Notes: a model not told the origin generated them from the letters alone. A stretch of 64,000 bases of DNA from Rhizobium indicum (GCF_005862305.2 NZ_CP054021.1:3264501-3328500), one strand, 5' to 3'. Positions 8,653 through 17,359 are shown, counted from the first letter of the stretch. A program made the numbers and translations.

Positions 8653-8741
8653 GGGCGGGCTCTCCTTGCCGTTTTGTCGGTAAGCCAATGCTTCGCATGG
8701 CTGTTGGTTCCTGAAGGAGAGCAGGTCGCTGGAGCGCGGTG

Positions 8742-9143
8742 CTAGAGCCTCCTGAGGAGGCTGTGGCTCAGCGCCCATCTCTCAGGTCCATGGACGGCGG
8801 CAAAGAGCAGACCGGCGAGGAAGGTAAAGTGATCGACGAAGAAGCCGAACTCGGCCTGATTCTGCTGCCAATGGGACGGACCGTGGAAGGCGAAAGCGAG
8901 GAAGATCACATAGATGGCTGCGAGCAGGCTGGCCTCGGAGAAGAAGGCCCCTGATATGAAAGCGAGCGCCAGCGCGATCTCAAAGAAGGCAGCGATCCAG
9001 GTAAGGAATGTCGCCATCGGAAAGCCGGCGGCAGTGATATAGCCCACTGTTGCGCCGATATCGGCAAACTTGAAGCCGGCGGCCATGAAGAAGACGAAGC
9101 TGAAGATGATGCGGGCGACGATGATCGCGATTGCTCTGGCCAT
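8742..9143 (-). CDS. DoxX family membrane protein
   Basis: 133 residues from ATG 9143, selected because AGAGGAGA lies 7-8 bases upstream; an earlier in-frame ATG has no such site. The protein has four hydrophobic segments (ARIIFSFVFFMAAGFKFA, FLTWIAAFFEIALALAFISG, SLLAAIYVIFLAFAFH, FTFLAGLLFAAVHGP) as in DoxX-like small inner-membrane proteins. Some DoxX proteins take part in redox or sulfur chemistry at the membrane, but no specific role can be assigned. It is on the minus strand, 89 bp upstream of the SDR gene. Confidence 0.83.
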   Translation of the reverse strand: MARAIAIIVARIIFSFVFFMAAGFKFADIGATVGYITAAGFPMATFLTWIAAFFEIALALAFISGAFFSEASLLAAIYVIFLAFAFHGPSHWQQNQAEFGFFVDHFTFLAGLLFAAVHGPERWALSHSLLRRL

Positions 9144-9225
9144 CCTGAAATCTCCTCTTTGAGCTTCCATTATGACGGACGAGACCCCCGACATCCTACA
9201 CGGTGAATGAAAAAGGGCCGCTTGC

Positions 9226-9296
9226 GCGACCCTATCACTTTGAGTTGCGCATAATCCTTTCCGAAAATCGGTTCCGATTTTCGGGGTTATGCGCTC
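9226..9296. repeat. Rhizobial palindromic intergenic element downstream of dgoD
   Basis: The gap between the dgoD stop and the DoxX gene contains a stem of CCGAAAATCGG with CCGATTTTCGG, flanked by GCGCATAA on one side and TTATGCGC on the other. This nested arrangement resembles the short palindromic repeats scattered through Rhizobium genomes. It begins directly at the dgoD stop codon and would form a hairpin at the 3' end of the dgoD transcript. Confidence 0.6.
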
Positions 9297-10445
9297 TCAC
9301 CACTCGGCGAAGCTGCCGTCGGCGTGCCGCCAGATCGGGTTGCGCCAGCGGTGACCTTCCTTCGCGCGCTCGATGACATAGGCTTCGTCGACCTCGATGC
9401 CGAGACCCGGACCCTGCGGGATCGAGACGAAACCATCGGCATAGTGGAACACCTCCTTGTTGGAGATATAGTCGAGGATGTCGTTGCCCTTGTTGTAGTG
9501 GATGCCGAGGCTCTGTTCCTGAATGAAGGCATTGTAGCTGACGGCATCGACCTGCAGGCAGGCGGCGAGCGCGATCGGGCCCAGCGGGCAATGCGGCGCC
9601 AGCGCCACGTCGTAGGCTTCGGCCATCGCCGCGATCTTGCGGCATTCGGTGATGCCGCCGGCATGGGAGAGATCCGGCTGGATGATGTCGACATAGCCGT
9701 CGGACAGAACCTGCTTGAAATCCCAGCGCGAAAAGAGCCGTTCACCGAGCGCGATCGGCGTCGACGTATGGTTGACGATATCGCGTAGCGCTTCCTTGTT
9801 TTCGGAAAGCACCGGCTCTTCGATGAACATCAGCTTGTAGGGGTCGAGCTCCTTGGCGAGAACCTTCGCCATCGGCTTGTGCACACGGCCGTGGAAATCG
9901 ACGCCGATGCCGATATGCGGGCCGATCGCCTCGCGGATGGCGGCGATGGTCTCAACTGCTTTCTCCACCTTTTCGTTGGTGTCGACGATCTGCATTTCCT
10001 CGCAGCCATTGAGCTTGATCGCCTTGAAACCGCGGGCAACCACTTCCTTGGCATTGTTGGCGACATCCGAGGGGCGATCGCCGCCGATCCAGGAATAGAC
10101 CTTGATGCGATCACGGAGCTGGCCGCCGAGCAGGGAATGGATCGGCTGGCCGAGCGCTTTACCCTTGATGTCCCACAGCGCCTGGTCGATGCCCGAGATC
10201 GCGCTCATGTGGACGGCGCCGCCGCGATAGAAGCCGCCGCGATACATCACGGTCCAGTGGTCCTCGATGAGGAAAGGATCCTTGCCGATCAAGTAGTCTT
10301 CCAGCTCATGGACGGCGGCCTGAACGGTCAGCGCACGGCCTTCGACGACCGGTTCGCCCCAGCCGACGATACCTTCATCGGTCTCGACCTTCAAAAACAG
10401 CCAGCGCGGGGGAACGATATAGGTGGTGAGTTTGGTGATCTTCAT
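9297..10445 (-). CDS. dgoD: D-galactonate dehydratase
   Basis: 382 residues, the length of Escherichia coli DgoD, in the mandelate racemase branch of the enolase superfamily. Metal ligands are D183 (GVDFHGR), E209 (FIEEP) and E235 (LGERL); the catalytic bases H185 and H285 (APHCPLG) sit at the E. coli numbering. It should convert D-galactonate to 2-keto-3-deoxygalactonate. The gene lies downstream of a GntR regulator on the minus strand, next to an oppositely oriented sugar importer with an epimerase and a dehydrogenase. That context fits oxidative galactose (De Ley-Doudoroff) catabolism. The later kinase and aldolase genes (dgoK, dgoA) are not in this window. Confidence 0.93.
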   Translation of the reverse strand: MKITKLTTYIVPPRWLFLKVETDEGIVGWGEPVVEGRALTVQAAVHELEDYLIGKDPFLIEDHWTVMYRGGFYRGGAVHMSAISGIDQALWDIKGKALGQPIHSLLGGQLRDRIKVYSWIGGDRPSDVANNAKEVVARGFKAIKLNGCEEMQIVDTNEKVEKAVETIAAIREAIGPHIGIGVDFHGRVHKPMAKVLAKELDPYKLMFIEEPVLSENKEALRDIVNHTSTPIALGERLFSRWDFKQVLSDGYVDIIQPDLSHAGGITECRKIAAMAEAYDVALAPHCPLGPIALAACLQVDAVSYNAFIQEQSLGIHYNKGNDILDYISNKEVFHYADGFVSIPQGPGLGIEVDEAYVIERAKEGHRWRNPIWRHADGSFAEW

Positions 10446-10511
10446 CGCTGTTCTTTCAGTCTCTTCCCGGGTTTGCGATCGGCGGCGCGTCCGCAGATTT
10501 GTCGTGATCGA

Positions 10512-11267
10512 TCATTTCGTTCTGCCGATCGCTTTTTCGGCGGCGGCAAGATCGCGCACCGCAAGATCGAGCATGCGGTTGGCGCATTCGCGGGCGCCCG
10601 CCTTGTCGCGCATGCGCAGGGCCTCGACCAGCTGGCCGTGAACGAGCACCGCATCCTCGCGATTCTCGACGCCGATATTGGAGGCATGCAGCGCATATTT
10701 CAGCGCCGCGTGAATGGCGCTCGACAGGCGGCGGAAGACCTGATTGTGGCTGGCGGTGAGCAGCACCGTGTGGAACATGACATCGGCATCGGTGAAGCTT
10801 TCCGGGTCGCGGGCGCTGTCGCGCATCTGTCGCCAGGCATTGTCGAGATCGGCGATCTCCTGGGCGCTGGCGCGCTCGGCGGCATATTCGGCGGCTGCCG
10901 GCTCGATGGTGCGGCGGGCTTCGAGAATGCAGCCGAGCAGGTCGAAATCCTTGATATAGGGACCCATCCATTCAAGCACGTCGGCGTCCAGGATATTCCA
11001 GTCGTCCTTGTCGCAGACGGTGGTTCCGATGCGTGGTTTCCCGCGGACGAGGCCTTTGGATTCCAGCACTTTCAGCGATTCGCGAATGACGGTGCGGCTG
11101 ACGCCGTAGAGTTCGCAGAGATCGTTCTCGCGCGGCAGCGGCGAGCCCGCGGGATAGCGGTCCGCACAGATATCCTGAGCGATCGCCGCCGTGACGTTGC
11201 GGCGTACGCGCGGGCGGCGCTCGATGCGGCGGCTTTCGGCCCCGCTCTGTCGCTCGATTGTTTCCAA
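10512..11267 (-). CDS. GntR family (FadR subfamily) transcriptional regulator
   Basis: 251 residues. The winged helix (PLPRENDLCELYGVSRTVIRESLKVLESKGLV) occupies roughly residues 43-75. An all-helical FCD effector domain follows, with its metal-binding Asp and His residues (DADVMFHTVLL, NREDAVLVHGQLVEAL). FCD regulators sense organic acids such as sugar acids, so galactonate is a natural candidate. The gene is upstream of dgoD on the same strand and divergent from the importer operon starting at 11481. A perfect palindrome at 11378-11412 is a good candidate operator. Relatives usually repress without inducer. Confidence 0.9.
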   Translation of the reverse strand: METIERQSGAESRRIERRPRVRRNVTAAIAQDICADRYPAGSPLPRENDLCELYGVSRTVIRESLKVLESKGLVRGKPRIGTTVCDKDDWNILDADVLEWMGPYIKDFDLLGCILEARRTIEPAAAEYAAERASAQEIADLDNAWRQMRDSARDPESFTDADVMFHTVLLTASHNQVFRRLSSAIHAALKYALHASNIGVENREDAVLVHGQLVEALRMRDKAGARECANRMLDLAVRDLAAAEKAIGRTK

Positions 11268-11377
11268 CTCACCTCTCCGCTCTGTCTCGCGTGCTAGGCA
11301 ATCGAACCTGATTATCCGAATTCGATCCGCATTGCGACGCTTCCTCCCGGCATCTCGTCAATAATCCTATTATTACA

Positions 11378-11412
11378 ATCATCATACATTGGCAATTGAC
11401 TGGTATGATGAT
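11378..11412. promoter_or_regulatory. Perfect inverted repeat, candidate GntR operator over the araF promoter
   Basis: Arms ATCATCATAC (11378-11387) and GTATGATGAT (11403-11412) are perfect reverse complements separated by 15 bases. The repeat overlaps a candidate -35 box TTGACT (11396-11401) that is followed 15 bases later by CATAAT (11417-11422). This is the divergent region between the GntR gene and the importer operon. A dimeric repressor bound here would cover the promoter. The assignment to GntR is inferred from position. Confidence 0.65.
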
Positions 11413-11480
11413 TTATCATAATTCATTGGACGTTGCCTGGGAGGCAGCTGCTCGGTTTTTGAGAGTTTAGGGAGAGAGAC

Positions 11481-12464
11481 ATGCGCTTGTTCAAAGCAGC
11501 CATTCTGGCTGGCACTTTCGCCATTCTGGCAGCCGGCTCGGCATTTTCCGCGGACGTCAAGATAGGGTTTATCGTCAAGCAGCCTGAGGAGCCGTGGTTC
11601 CAGGACGAATGGAAATTCGCCGACCAGGCCGCCAAGGAAAAAGGCTTCACCGTCGTCAAGATCGGCGCCGAAGACGGCGAGAAGGTCCAGTCGGCGATCG
11701 ATAATCTCGGCGCCCAGGGTGCGCAGGGCTTCATCATCTGCACGCCCGACGTCAAGCTTGGCCCCGGCATCGTCGCCAAGGCCGAAGCCAACCAGCTGAA
11801 GCTGATGACGGTCGACGACCGCCTCGTCAGCGCCGACGGCAAGCCGTTGGAAGACGTGCCGCATATGGGCATTTCAGCCACCAAGATCGGCGAGACCGTC
11901 GGCCAGGCGATCGTCGACGAAATCAAGAAGCGCGGTTGGGACATGAAAAATGTCGGCGCCGTGCGGGTCTCTTATGACCAGCTGCCGACGGCCGTCGACC
12001 GTGTCGAAGGCGCGATGTCGGTGCTGAAGTCCGCCGGCTTCCCGGCGGAAAACATCTATGATGCGCCGCAGGCGAAGACGGATACGGAAGCGGCGCTCAA
12101 CGCGGCAACCACCGTTCTCAACAAGCATGCCGACGTGAAATACTGGGTCGCCTTCGGCCTCAACGACGAAGCCGTCCTCGGCGCCGTCCGTGCCTCCGAA
12201 TCGGTCGGCATTCCGGCGGCGAACGTCATCGGTGTCGGCATCGGCGGTGCGGAATCGGCCATCAACGAGTTCAAGAAGCCGGCGGCGACGGGCTTCTTCG
12301 GCACCGTCATCATCTCGCCGAAGCGTCACGGCTACGAGACGGCGCTCAACATGTACGACTGGATCGCCAACGACAAGGAGCCGGCAAAGCTGACGCTGAC
12401 CTCCGGTTCGCTGGCGCTGCGCGACGACTACGAAAAGGTCCGCAAGGATCTTGGCATCGAGTGA
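11481..12464 (+). CDS. araF: Sugar ABC transporter substrate-binding protein (AraF-like)
   Basis: 327 residues with a Sec signal peptide (MRLFKAAILAGTFAILAAGSAFSA, cleavage near 24). The mature start VKIGFIVKQPEEPWFQDEWKFAD is nearly that of E. coli AraF, as are GFIICTPDVKLG and the TGFFGT segment. AraF binds L-arabinose, and also D-galactose and D-fucose, in the periplasm. With dgoD, an epimerase and an SDR nearby, galactose or arabinose is the likely ligand. GGGAGAGA precedes ATG 11481. It is the first gene of a same-strand operon with the ATPase, permease, epimerase and SDR. Confidence 0.9.
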   Translation: MRLFKAAILAGTFAILAAGSAFSADVKIGFIVKQPEEPWFQDEWKFADQAAKEKGFTVVKIGAEDGEKVQSAIDNLGAQGAQGFIICTPDVKLGPGIVAKAEANQLKLMTVDDRLVSADGKPLEDVPHMGISATKIGETVGQAIVDEIKKRGWDMKNVGAVRVSYDQLPTAVDRVEGAMSVLKSAGFPAENIYDAPQAKTDTEAALNAATTVLNKHADVKYWVAFGLNDEAVLGAVRASESVGIPAANVIGVGIGGAESAINEFKKPAATGFFGTVIISPKRHGYETALNMYDWIANDKEPAKLTLTSGSLALRDDYEKVRKDLGIE

Positions 12465-12487
12465 TCGTCCTTCCAAGATGATATCGT

Positions 12488-12513
12488 CCGGCGGCCGCTG
12501 AGCGTGCCGCCGG
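12488..12513 (+). terminator. Hairpin between binding-protein and ATPase genes
   Basis: An 8-bp perfect GC stem (CCGGCGGC with GCCGCCGG) with a 10-base loop lies in the 70-bp gap after araF. There is no U-run. Such structures after binding-protein genes usually protect the upstream message or cause partial termination, giving more binding protein than membrane parts. Confidence 0.5.
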
Positions 12514-12534
12514 GTCCTTCTCGGCGGAGCGATG

Positions 12535-14040
12535 ATGGCTTTCCTCGAATTCAGCAATATCTCCAAGGGTTATCCCGGCGTGCAGGCGCTGGCGGATGTT
12601 TCCTTCACTGTCGAGAAGGGCGCCGTCCACGGCCTGATGGGCGAAAACGGTGCCGGTAAATCGACGCTGATCCGCGTACTGTCCGGCGATCAGGCCGCCG
12701 ATGGCGGCAACATCCTCATCGACGGCGAGGAGCAGAGATACGGGTCCGTCCGCGACGCCTTCCATGCCGGCGTCATCGTCATCCATCAGGAACTGCAACT
12801 CGTTCCGGAGTTGACCATCGCCGAAAATCTCTGGCTCGGACGCTTTCCGGCCAAGGGCGGCGTGATCCATTCGAAGACGCTGATCGAGACAGTGCGGTCG
12901 AAGCTCGAGGAGATCGGCATCGACGTCGATCCGTCGGCCAAGGTCGCCTCGCTTTCGATCGGTGCACGGCAGATGGTCGAGATCGCCAAGGCCGTCATGC
13001 TCGATGCACGGGTGATTGCGCTCGACGAGCCGACCTCCTCGCTTTCCTCACGTGAAAGCGAGATCCTGTTTTCACTCATCGACAGGCTGAAGGCGAAGGG
13101 AACGGTCATCCTCTACGTCTCGCATCGTCTCGACGAGATCTTCCGTCTTTGCGACAGCCTGACGGTGCTGCGCGACGGCAAACTTGCCGCCCACCATCCT
13201 CAGATCGCCGAAACCACGCGAGAGCAGATCATCTCGGAAATGGTCGGACGCGAGATCAGCAATGTCTGGGGATGGCGCGAACGTCCGCTCGGCGGCGTCC
13301 GGCTAGAGGTCAAGGGCCTCTCGGGACCGAGGCTGCGCCATCCGATCAGCCTTTCCGTCCGCCAGGGCGAGATTCTCGGTTTCTTCGGCCTGATCGGCGC
13401 CGGCCGCAGCGAGATGGCGCGGCTGCTTTACGGCGCCGACACCAGGCATCAGGGCCAGGTGACGATCGACGGCGTTGCCGTTTCGCCGAACAATCCGAAG
13501 GCGGCGATCAATGCCGGCATGGTGCTCTGCCCCGAGGACCGCAAGTTCGACGGCATCATCCAAGGGCGATCAATCGAAGAGAATATCGCGATCTCGTCGC
13601 GCCGGCATTTTTCGCCTTTCGGCATTTTGAGCCCGAGACAAGAGGCGGCGCTGGCGGACCAGTTCATCGCCAAGCTTCGGGTGCGAACGCCGTCGCGCAA
13701 GCAGGACATCATCAACCTCTCCGGCGGCAACCAGCAGAAGGTCATTCTCGGCCGCTGGCTGTCCGAGCAGGGGATCAAGGTGCTGGTCATCGACGAGCCG
13801 ACGCGCGGTATCGATGTGGGGGCGAAATCGGAAATCTACGAAATCCTCTACGAGCTTGCGGCCGGTGGCATGGCGATCGTGGTGATCTCCAGCGAGCTGC
13901 CCGAAGTCATGGGCATTTCCGATCGCATCATGGTGATGTGCCAGGGCAGGGTGGCGGCCACTGTCGCTCGCCAGGATTTCGACGAGCGCAACATCCTGAC
14001 GGCAGCACTTCCCGACAAGAACGCCGCAGGCACCATTTAG
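12535..14040 (+). CDS. araG: Sugar ABC transporter ATP-binding protein (AraG-like, two ATPase domains)
   Basis: 501 residues in two fused ATPase domains, as in AraG/RbsA/MglA. The first has Walker A GENGAGKST and a degenerate signature LSIGARQMVEIAKA; the second has an altered A-loop (GLIGAGRSEMARLLYG), the signature LSGGNQQKVILGRW and Walker B VLVIDEPTRGID. ATG 12535 is preferred over ATG 12532 because of its better distance from GGAG. Its TAG stop (14038-14040) is the first three bases of a 103-bp repeat that separates it from the permease gene. Together with the neighbours it powers uptake of an arabinose/galactose-type sugar. Confidence 0.92.
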   Translation: MAFLEFSNISKGYPGVQALADVSFTVEKGAVHGLMGENGAGKSTLIRVLSGDQAADGGNILIDGEEQRYGSVRDAFHAGVIVIHQELQLVPELTIAENLWLGRFPAKGGVIHSKTLIETVRSKLEEIGIDVDPSAKVASLSIGARQMVEIAKAVMLDARVIALDEPTSSLSSRESEILFSLIDRLKAKGTVILYVSHRLDEIFRLCDSLTVLRDGKLAAHHPQIAETTREQIISEMVGREISNVWGWRERPLGGVRLEVKGLSGPRLRHPISLSVRQGEILGFFGLIGAGRSEMARLLYGADTRHQGQVTIDGVAVSPNNPKAAINAGMVLCPEDRKFDGIIQGRSIEENIAISSRRHFSPFGILSPRQEAALADQFIAKLRVRTPSRKQDIINLSGGNQQKVILGRWLSEQGIKVLVIDEPTRGIDVGAKSEIYEILYELAAGGMAIVVISSELPEVMGISDRIMVMCQGRVAATVARQDFDERNILTAALPDKNAAGTI

Positions 14041-14140
14041 AGCGGTTCAGCTTTTCATGGAAACGCAGAACCGCTCTAACTTTTGTTTTTACGCAATTCC
14101 GGACGGAAAACCGCTTCGCACTTTTCCTGGAATTGCTCTA
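14038..14140. repeat. 103-bp rhizobial intergenic repeat, copy A (inside the araFGH operon)
   Basis: The element is two linked palindromes. The first has arms TAGAGCGGTTC and GAACCGCTCTA; the second has arms GCAATTCC and GGAATTGC. Copy B at 40202-40304 has the same length and differs at only four positions that I can see. The structure resembles RIME-type mosaic elements of rhizobia. This copy sits within an operon between the ATPase and permease genes and supplies the ATPase stop codon. It should form hairpins in the message. Confidence 0.85.
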
Positions 14141-14160
14141 GGACCAGGAATATACGGACG

Positions 14161-15111
14161 ATGAATTCGTTAAAAAAAATCCTTCTCGGCGAGCAGGGGC
14201 TGGTGGTGATCTTTGCTGCCGCCTTCGTGATCGTCTCGCTCTTCGTTCCGAACTTCCTGACCGAGCGAAACATGCTGGGGCTGCTGCAGTCGGTCGTCAC
14301 GATCGGAATCGTCGCGTGCACGATGATGTTCTGCCTGGCATCGCGCGATTTCGACCTTTCGGTCGGATCGATCGTCGCTTTCTCCGGCATGATCGCGGTG
14401 ATGGTCTCGAATGCGACAGGCTCCATTCCCGTCGGGCTGGTCGCCGCCCTGCTTTGCGGCGCCGTCGTTGGTTTTGTCAATGGTATCGTCATTGCGCGCT
14501 TTCGCATCAATGCGCTGATCACCACGCTTGCGACCATGCAGATCGTGCGCGGGCTGGCGCTGATCGCCTCCGATGGCCGCGCCGTCGGCATCAACGATCC
14601 CGATTTCTACCAGCTTGCCCTGTCGCGCTTCCTGACCGTGCCGACGCCGATCTGGATCATGCTGATCCTTTTCATCCTCTTCGGTTTCGTGCTCAACCGC
14701 ACCGTCTTCGGCAAGAACACCCTGGCGATCGGCGGCAATCCCGAGGCCTCGCGGCTTGCCGGCGTCAACGTCGTCAACATGCGCATCTGGATCTTTGCGC
14801 TGCAGGGTCTCGTCTGCGGCATTGCCGGCATCCTGCTTGCCTCGCGCATCACCTCCGGCCAGCCGAATGCGGCGACAGGGCTTGAGCTTTCGGTGATTTC
14901 GGCCTGCGTTCTCGGCGGCGTTTCGCTGGCTGGCGGCCGGGCGGCGATGAGCGGCGTCATCGTCGGCGTGCTGATCATGGGCATTGCCGAAAACGTCATG
15001 AACCTCTTGAATATCCAGGCGTTCTATCAGTATGTGGTCCGCGGGCTTATCCTGCTGATCGCAGTGCTGCTCGACAATTTGAGGTCTTCGGCTGCGGGGC
15101 GACGCGGATGA
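14161..15111 (+). CDS. araH: Sugar ABC transporter permease (AraH-like)
   Basis: 316 residues from ATG 14161; the frame is open upstream but that part reads through the repeat and is not protein-like. The protein is strongly hydrophobic with about 8-10 membrane segments and the family signature region SRDFDLSVGSIVAFSGM. It matches the single permease of CUT2 importers (AraH, RbsC, MglC), which works as a homodimer with the fused ATPase upstream. The last bases overlap the epimerase gene by 4 bp (ATGA), indicating coupled translation. Confidence 0.91.
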   Translation: MNSLKKILLGEQGLVVIFAAAFVIVSLFVPNFLTERNMLGLLQSVVTIGIVACTMMFCLASRDFDLSVGSIVAFSGMIAVMVSNATGSIPVGLVAALLCGAVVGFVNGIVIARFRINALITTLATMQIVRGLALIASDGRAVGINDPDFYQLALSRFLTVPTPIWIMLILFILFGFVLNRTVFGKNTLAIGGNPEASRLAGVNVVNMRIWIFALQGLVCGIAGILLASRITSGQPNAATGLELSVISACVLGGVSLAGGRAAMSGVIVGVLIMGIAENVMNLLNIQAFYQYVVRGLILLIAVLLDNLRSSAAGRRG

Positions 15112-15995
15112 ACCAAGGACAAGACGGGGACGACATCGAACTGAGGCATGGCGATCTCGCTGTCCGGGTCAGCCGTCGGGGCGCCGCCGTCACTGCCGCG
15201 ACCTATCGAGGCATCCCCTTTCTCGTGGCGGCCGGCGGGCCGGATGGAGCGATGGCGAATTTCGCGATGGTGCCGTTCGGCAACCGCGTTGAAGGCAACG
15301 CCATGTCCTTTGCCGGATACGACTATGCCTTCCAGCCGAATACTTCCGATCCGCTCTATCGGCACGGCGACGGCTGGCTCAGCCTCTGGCAGCTTGAAGA
15401 CTCCAGCCTGGAGCATGCGCAATTCTGCTTTTCCCGCAGCGCCGACGGGGTTTCACCTTATGCCTATCTGACCCGACAGGAGATCCGTCTCGCCGGCGAT
15501 GCTTTGGTGCTGAGGCTTTCCGTGGAAAACCGCGGCCAAGCCGCCCTTCCTTTCGGGCTCGGTCAACATCCCTTCTTCGCGCGGACGCCAAAGACGCGAC
15601 TGACGATTGCTGCCGATCGTTACTGGAACGAGCGGCCCGACCATCTTCCCGATGTGCCCGGCCCTGTGCCCGATGATTTCGATTTCAGGTCCGAAAAGCT
15701 TTTGCCGCAGAAATGGATGAACAATGCCTTCGAGGGGTGGAATGGGCGGGCGGCAATCGCCTGGCCGGAACTTGGAATCCAGGCGGCGCTGGAAGCCGAC
15801 GGTGCGCTCGATCGCTTCATGCTGTATATGCCGGTCAACCGGAGCGACTTCTTCTGCCTCGAGCCGATGAGCCATCTGCCGAACGGCCACCACCTTCCCG
15901 ATTTCGGTGGGCTCACGCCGCTTGCGCCTGGTGAGGCGCTTGCCGGCACGGTGACGATCCTGATGTCGGCGCTGCCGGTTCAACCGAAGGGGTGA
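15108..15995 (+). CDS. Aldose 1-epimerase family protein
   Basis: 295 residues, GalM-like fold. Recognisable parts are FAMVPFGNRVEGNAMSFAGYDY, the conserved LYRHGDGWL region with a histidine, GLGQHPFFART with the second catalytic-type histidine, and FFCLEPMSHLPNGH with the glutamate near the C-terminus. The enzyme would interconvert alpha and beta anomers of the imported sugar, giving the form the dehydrogenase prefers. Its ATG overlaps the permease stop, and the SDR follows 4 bp later, so all are in one operon. Confidence 0.88.
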   Translation: MNQGQDGDDIELRHGDLAVRVSRRGAAVTAATYRGIPFLVAAGGPDGAMANFAMVPFGNRVEGNAMSFAGYDYAFQPNTSDPLYRHGDGWLSLWQLEDSSLEHAQFCFSRSADGVSPYAYLTRQEIRLAGDALVLRLSVENRGQAALPFGLGQHPFFARTPKTRLTIAADRYWNERPDHLPDVPGPVPDDFDFRSEKLLPQKWMNNAFEGWNGRAAIAWPELGIQAALEADGALDRFMLYMPVNRSDFFCLEPMSHLPNGHHLPDFGGLTPLAPGEALAGTVTILMSALPVQPKG

Positions 15996-15999
15996 TAGG

Positions 16000-16779
16000 A
16001 TGGCCAGCCGTCTGCAGGGCAAGAACATCCTGATAACAGGTGCTGCGCAGGGTATCGGCCTCGCGATCGCAAAGGCTTTCATGCGGGAGGATGCCGCCGT
16101 CTTTCTCGTCGATCGCGATGCGGCGCTGCTGGCTCAGGCGGCGAAAGAGCTCCAGAGCAGCGGCGGCCGGCTTGGTTATCTGCCGGCCGATATTACCGAT
16201 GCCGGCACGATCACGACATTGGTCGCTCAGGCGAGTGAAGAGATCGGACAGCTGAACGCGCTCGTCAACAATGCCGGGGTGAATGTCTTCGCCGAACCGC
16301 TCGAGACGACGGACGAGGAGTGGAACCGCTGCTTCGACATCAATCTCAAGGGCGCATGGAACTGCTGCAAGGCGGTGCTGCCGGGGCTGATCGAACAGGG
16401 CGGTGGCGTCATCCTCAACATCGCCTCGACGCACGCCTTCACCATCATCCCGCACACATTTCCCTATCCGCTGGCAAAACACGCCCTGCTCGGGATGACG
16501 AAATCCTTAGGGCTCGAATATGCCGCCCGAAATATCCGTGTGAACGCGCTGGCGCCGGGCTATGTCTCGACGCAGAAGGTGATCGATTACTGGAACAGCT
16601 TTCCCGATCCGGAGGCGGCAAAGGCCGAGACGATGAAACTGCATCCCGGCGGGCGCATCGCGACGCCGGAGGAGATCGCCATGGCGGCCGTGTTCATGAT
16701 CTCAGACGAGTGCCCGTTCATCAATGCCACCTGCCTGACGATCGACGGCGGCCTCAGCGTGCTGCAGCATCCCGCCTGA
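16000..16779 (+). CDS. SDR family sugar dehydrogenase (probable)
   Basis: 259 residues. Coenzyme motif ITGAAQGIGLAIAKAF, NNAGVNVF strand, Ser in NIASTHAF, catalytic Y-x3-K as YPLAK, and a C-terminal DGGLSVLQHP. It is last in the importer-epimerase operon. The pathway logic (aldose uptake, mutarotation, then a dehydratase for galactonate nearby) suggests it is the NAD(P)-dependent galactose or arabinose 1-dehydrogenase that starts oxidative breakdown. Rhizobial galactose dehydrogenases are SDR enzymes, which supports this. The substrate itself is an inference from context. Confidence 0.85.
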   Translation: MASRLQGKNILITGAAQGIGLAIAKAFMREDAAVFLVDRDAALLAQAAKELQSSGGRLGYLPADITDAGTITTLVAQASEEIGQLNALVNNAGVNVFAEPLETTDEEWNRCFDINLKGAWNCCKAVLPGLIEQGGGVILNIASTHAFTIIPHTFPYPLAKHALLGMTKSLGLEYAARNIRVNALAPGYVSTQKVIDYWNSFPDPEAAKAETMKLHPGGRIATPEEIAMAAVFMISDECPFINATCLTIDGGLSVLQHPA

Positions 16780-16927
16780 AAGGGCTTCGATAGCGCTAAT
16801 TTTACAAGCCTGTCGTCTTCTCGGGATAGAGCATTATATTGCCCATCGGGAAGGCTATCTGATCTCCCGCAGGCATGGAGCGGCCCCTGCCGCTTTCTGA
16901 AAGCACAATCGAAAACAGGAGGACGGC

Positions 16928-17359
16928 ATGCAGATCAATCGCACGGCTTCGGCTCATTGGACCGGTGGCCTCAAGGACGGAAAAGGCCTGATCTCGACGC
17001 AGAGCGGCGCCCTGAAGGATTATCCCTACGGCTTTGCGAGCCGCTTCGAAGGCATTGCCGGCACCAACCCGGAAGAACTGATCGGTGCCGCCCATGCCGG
17101 CTGCTTCACCATGGCGCTGTCGTTGATCCTCGGCGAAGCCGGCTTTACCGCCGAGCATATGGAAACCTCCGCCAAGGTGACGCTCGAAAGCGTCGAGGGC
17201 GGTTTTGCCATAACCGCCATTCATCTCTCGCTCTCCGGCCGTATTCCCGGTGCCGATGAGGCGACCTTCACCGAACTCGCCAACAAGGCAAAGGCCGGCT
17301 GCCCGGTTTCCAAGGCGCTCGCCTCCGTTCCGATCACACTCGACGTCAAGGTCGTCTGA
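16928..17359 (+). CDS. OsmC family peroxiredoxin-like protein
   Basis: 143 residues, full OsmC length. The two active-site cysteines are C59 in AAHAGCFTMALS and C125 in KAGCPVSK, arranged as in OsmC/Ohr thiol peroxidases that reduce organic hydroperoxides. The N-terminal HWTGGLKDGKGLIS strand is typical of OsmC itself rather than Ohr. ACAGGAGG precedes the ATG. It stands alone, with a good hairpin 19 bp after the stop, and probably takes part in general stress protection. Confidence 0.92.
   Translation: MQINRTASAHWTGGLKDGKGLISTQSGALKDYPYGFASRFEGIAGTNPEELIGAAHAGCFTMALSLILGEAGFTAEHMETSAKVTLESVEGGFAITAIHLSLSGRIPGADEATFTELANKAKAGCPVSKALASVPITLDVKVV

Noticed and set aside
9879..11297. 472-codon plus-strand frame across dgoD and the GntR gene
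   Set aside because: Spans two real genes and their gap on the other strand; no protein-like features.
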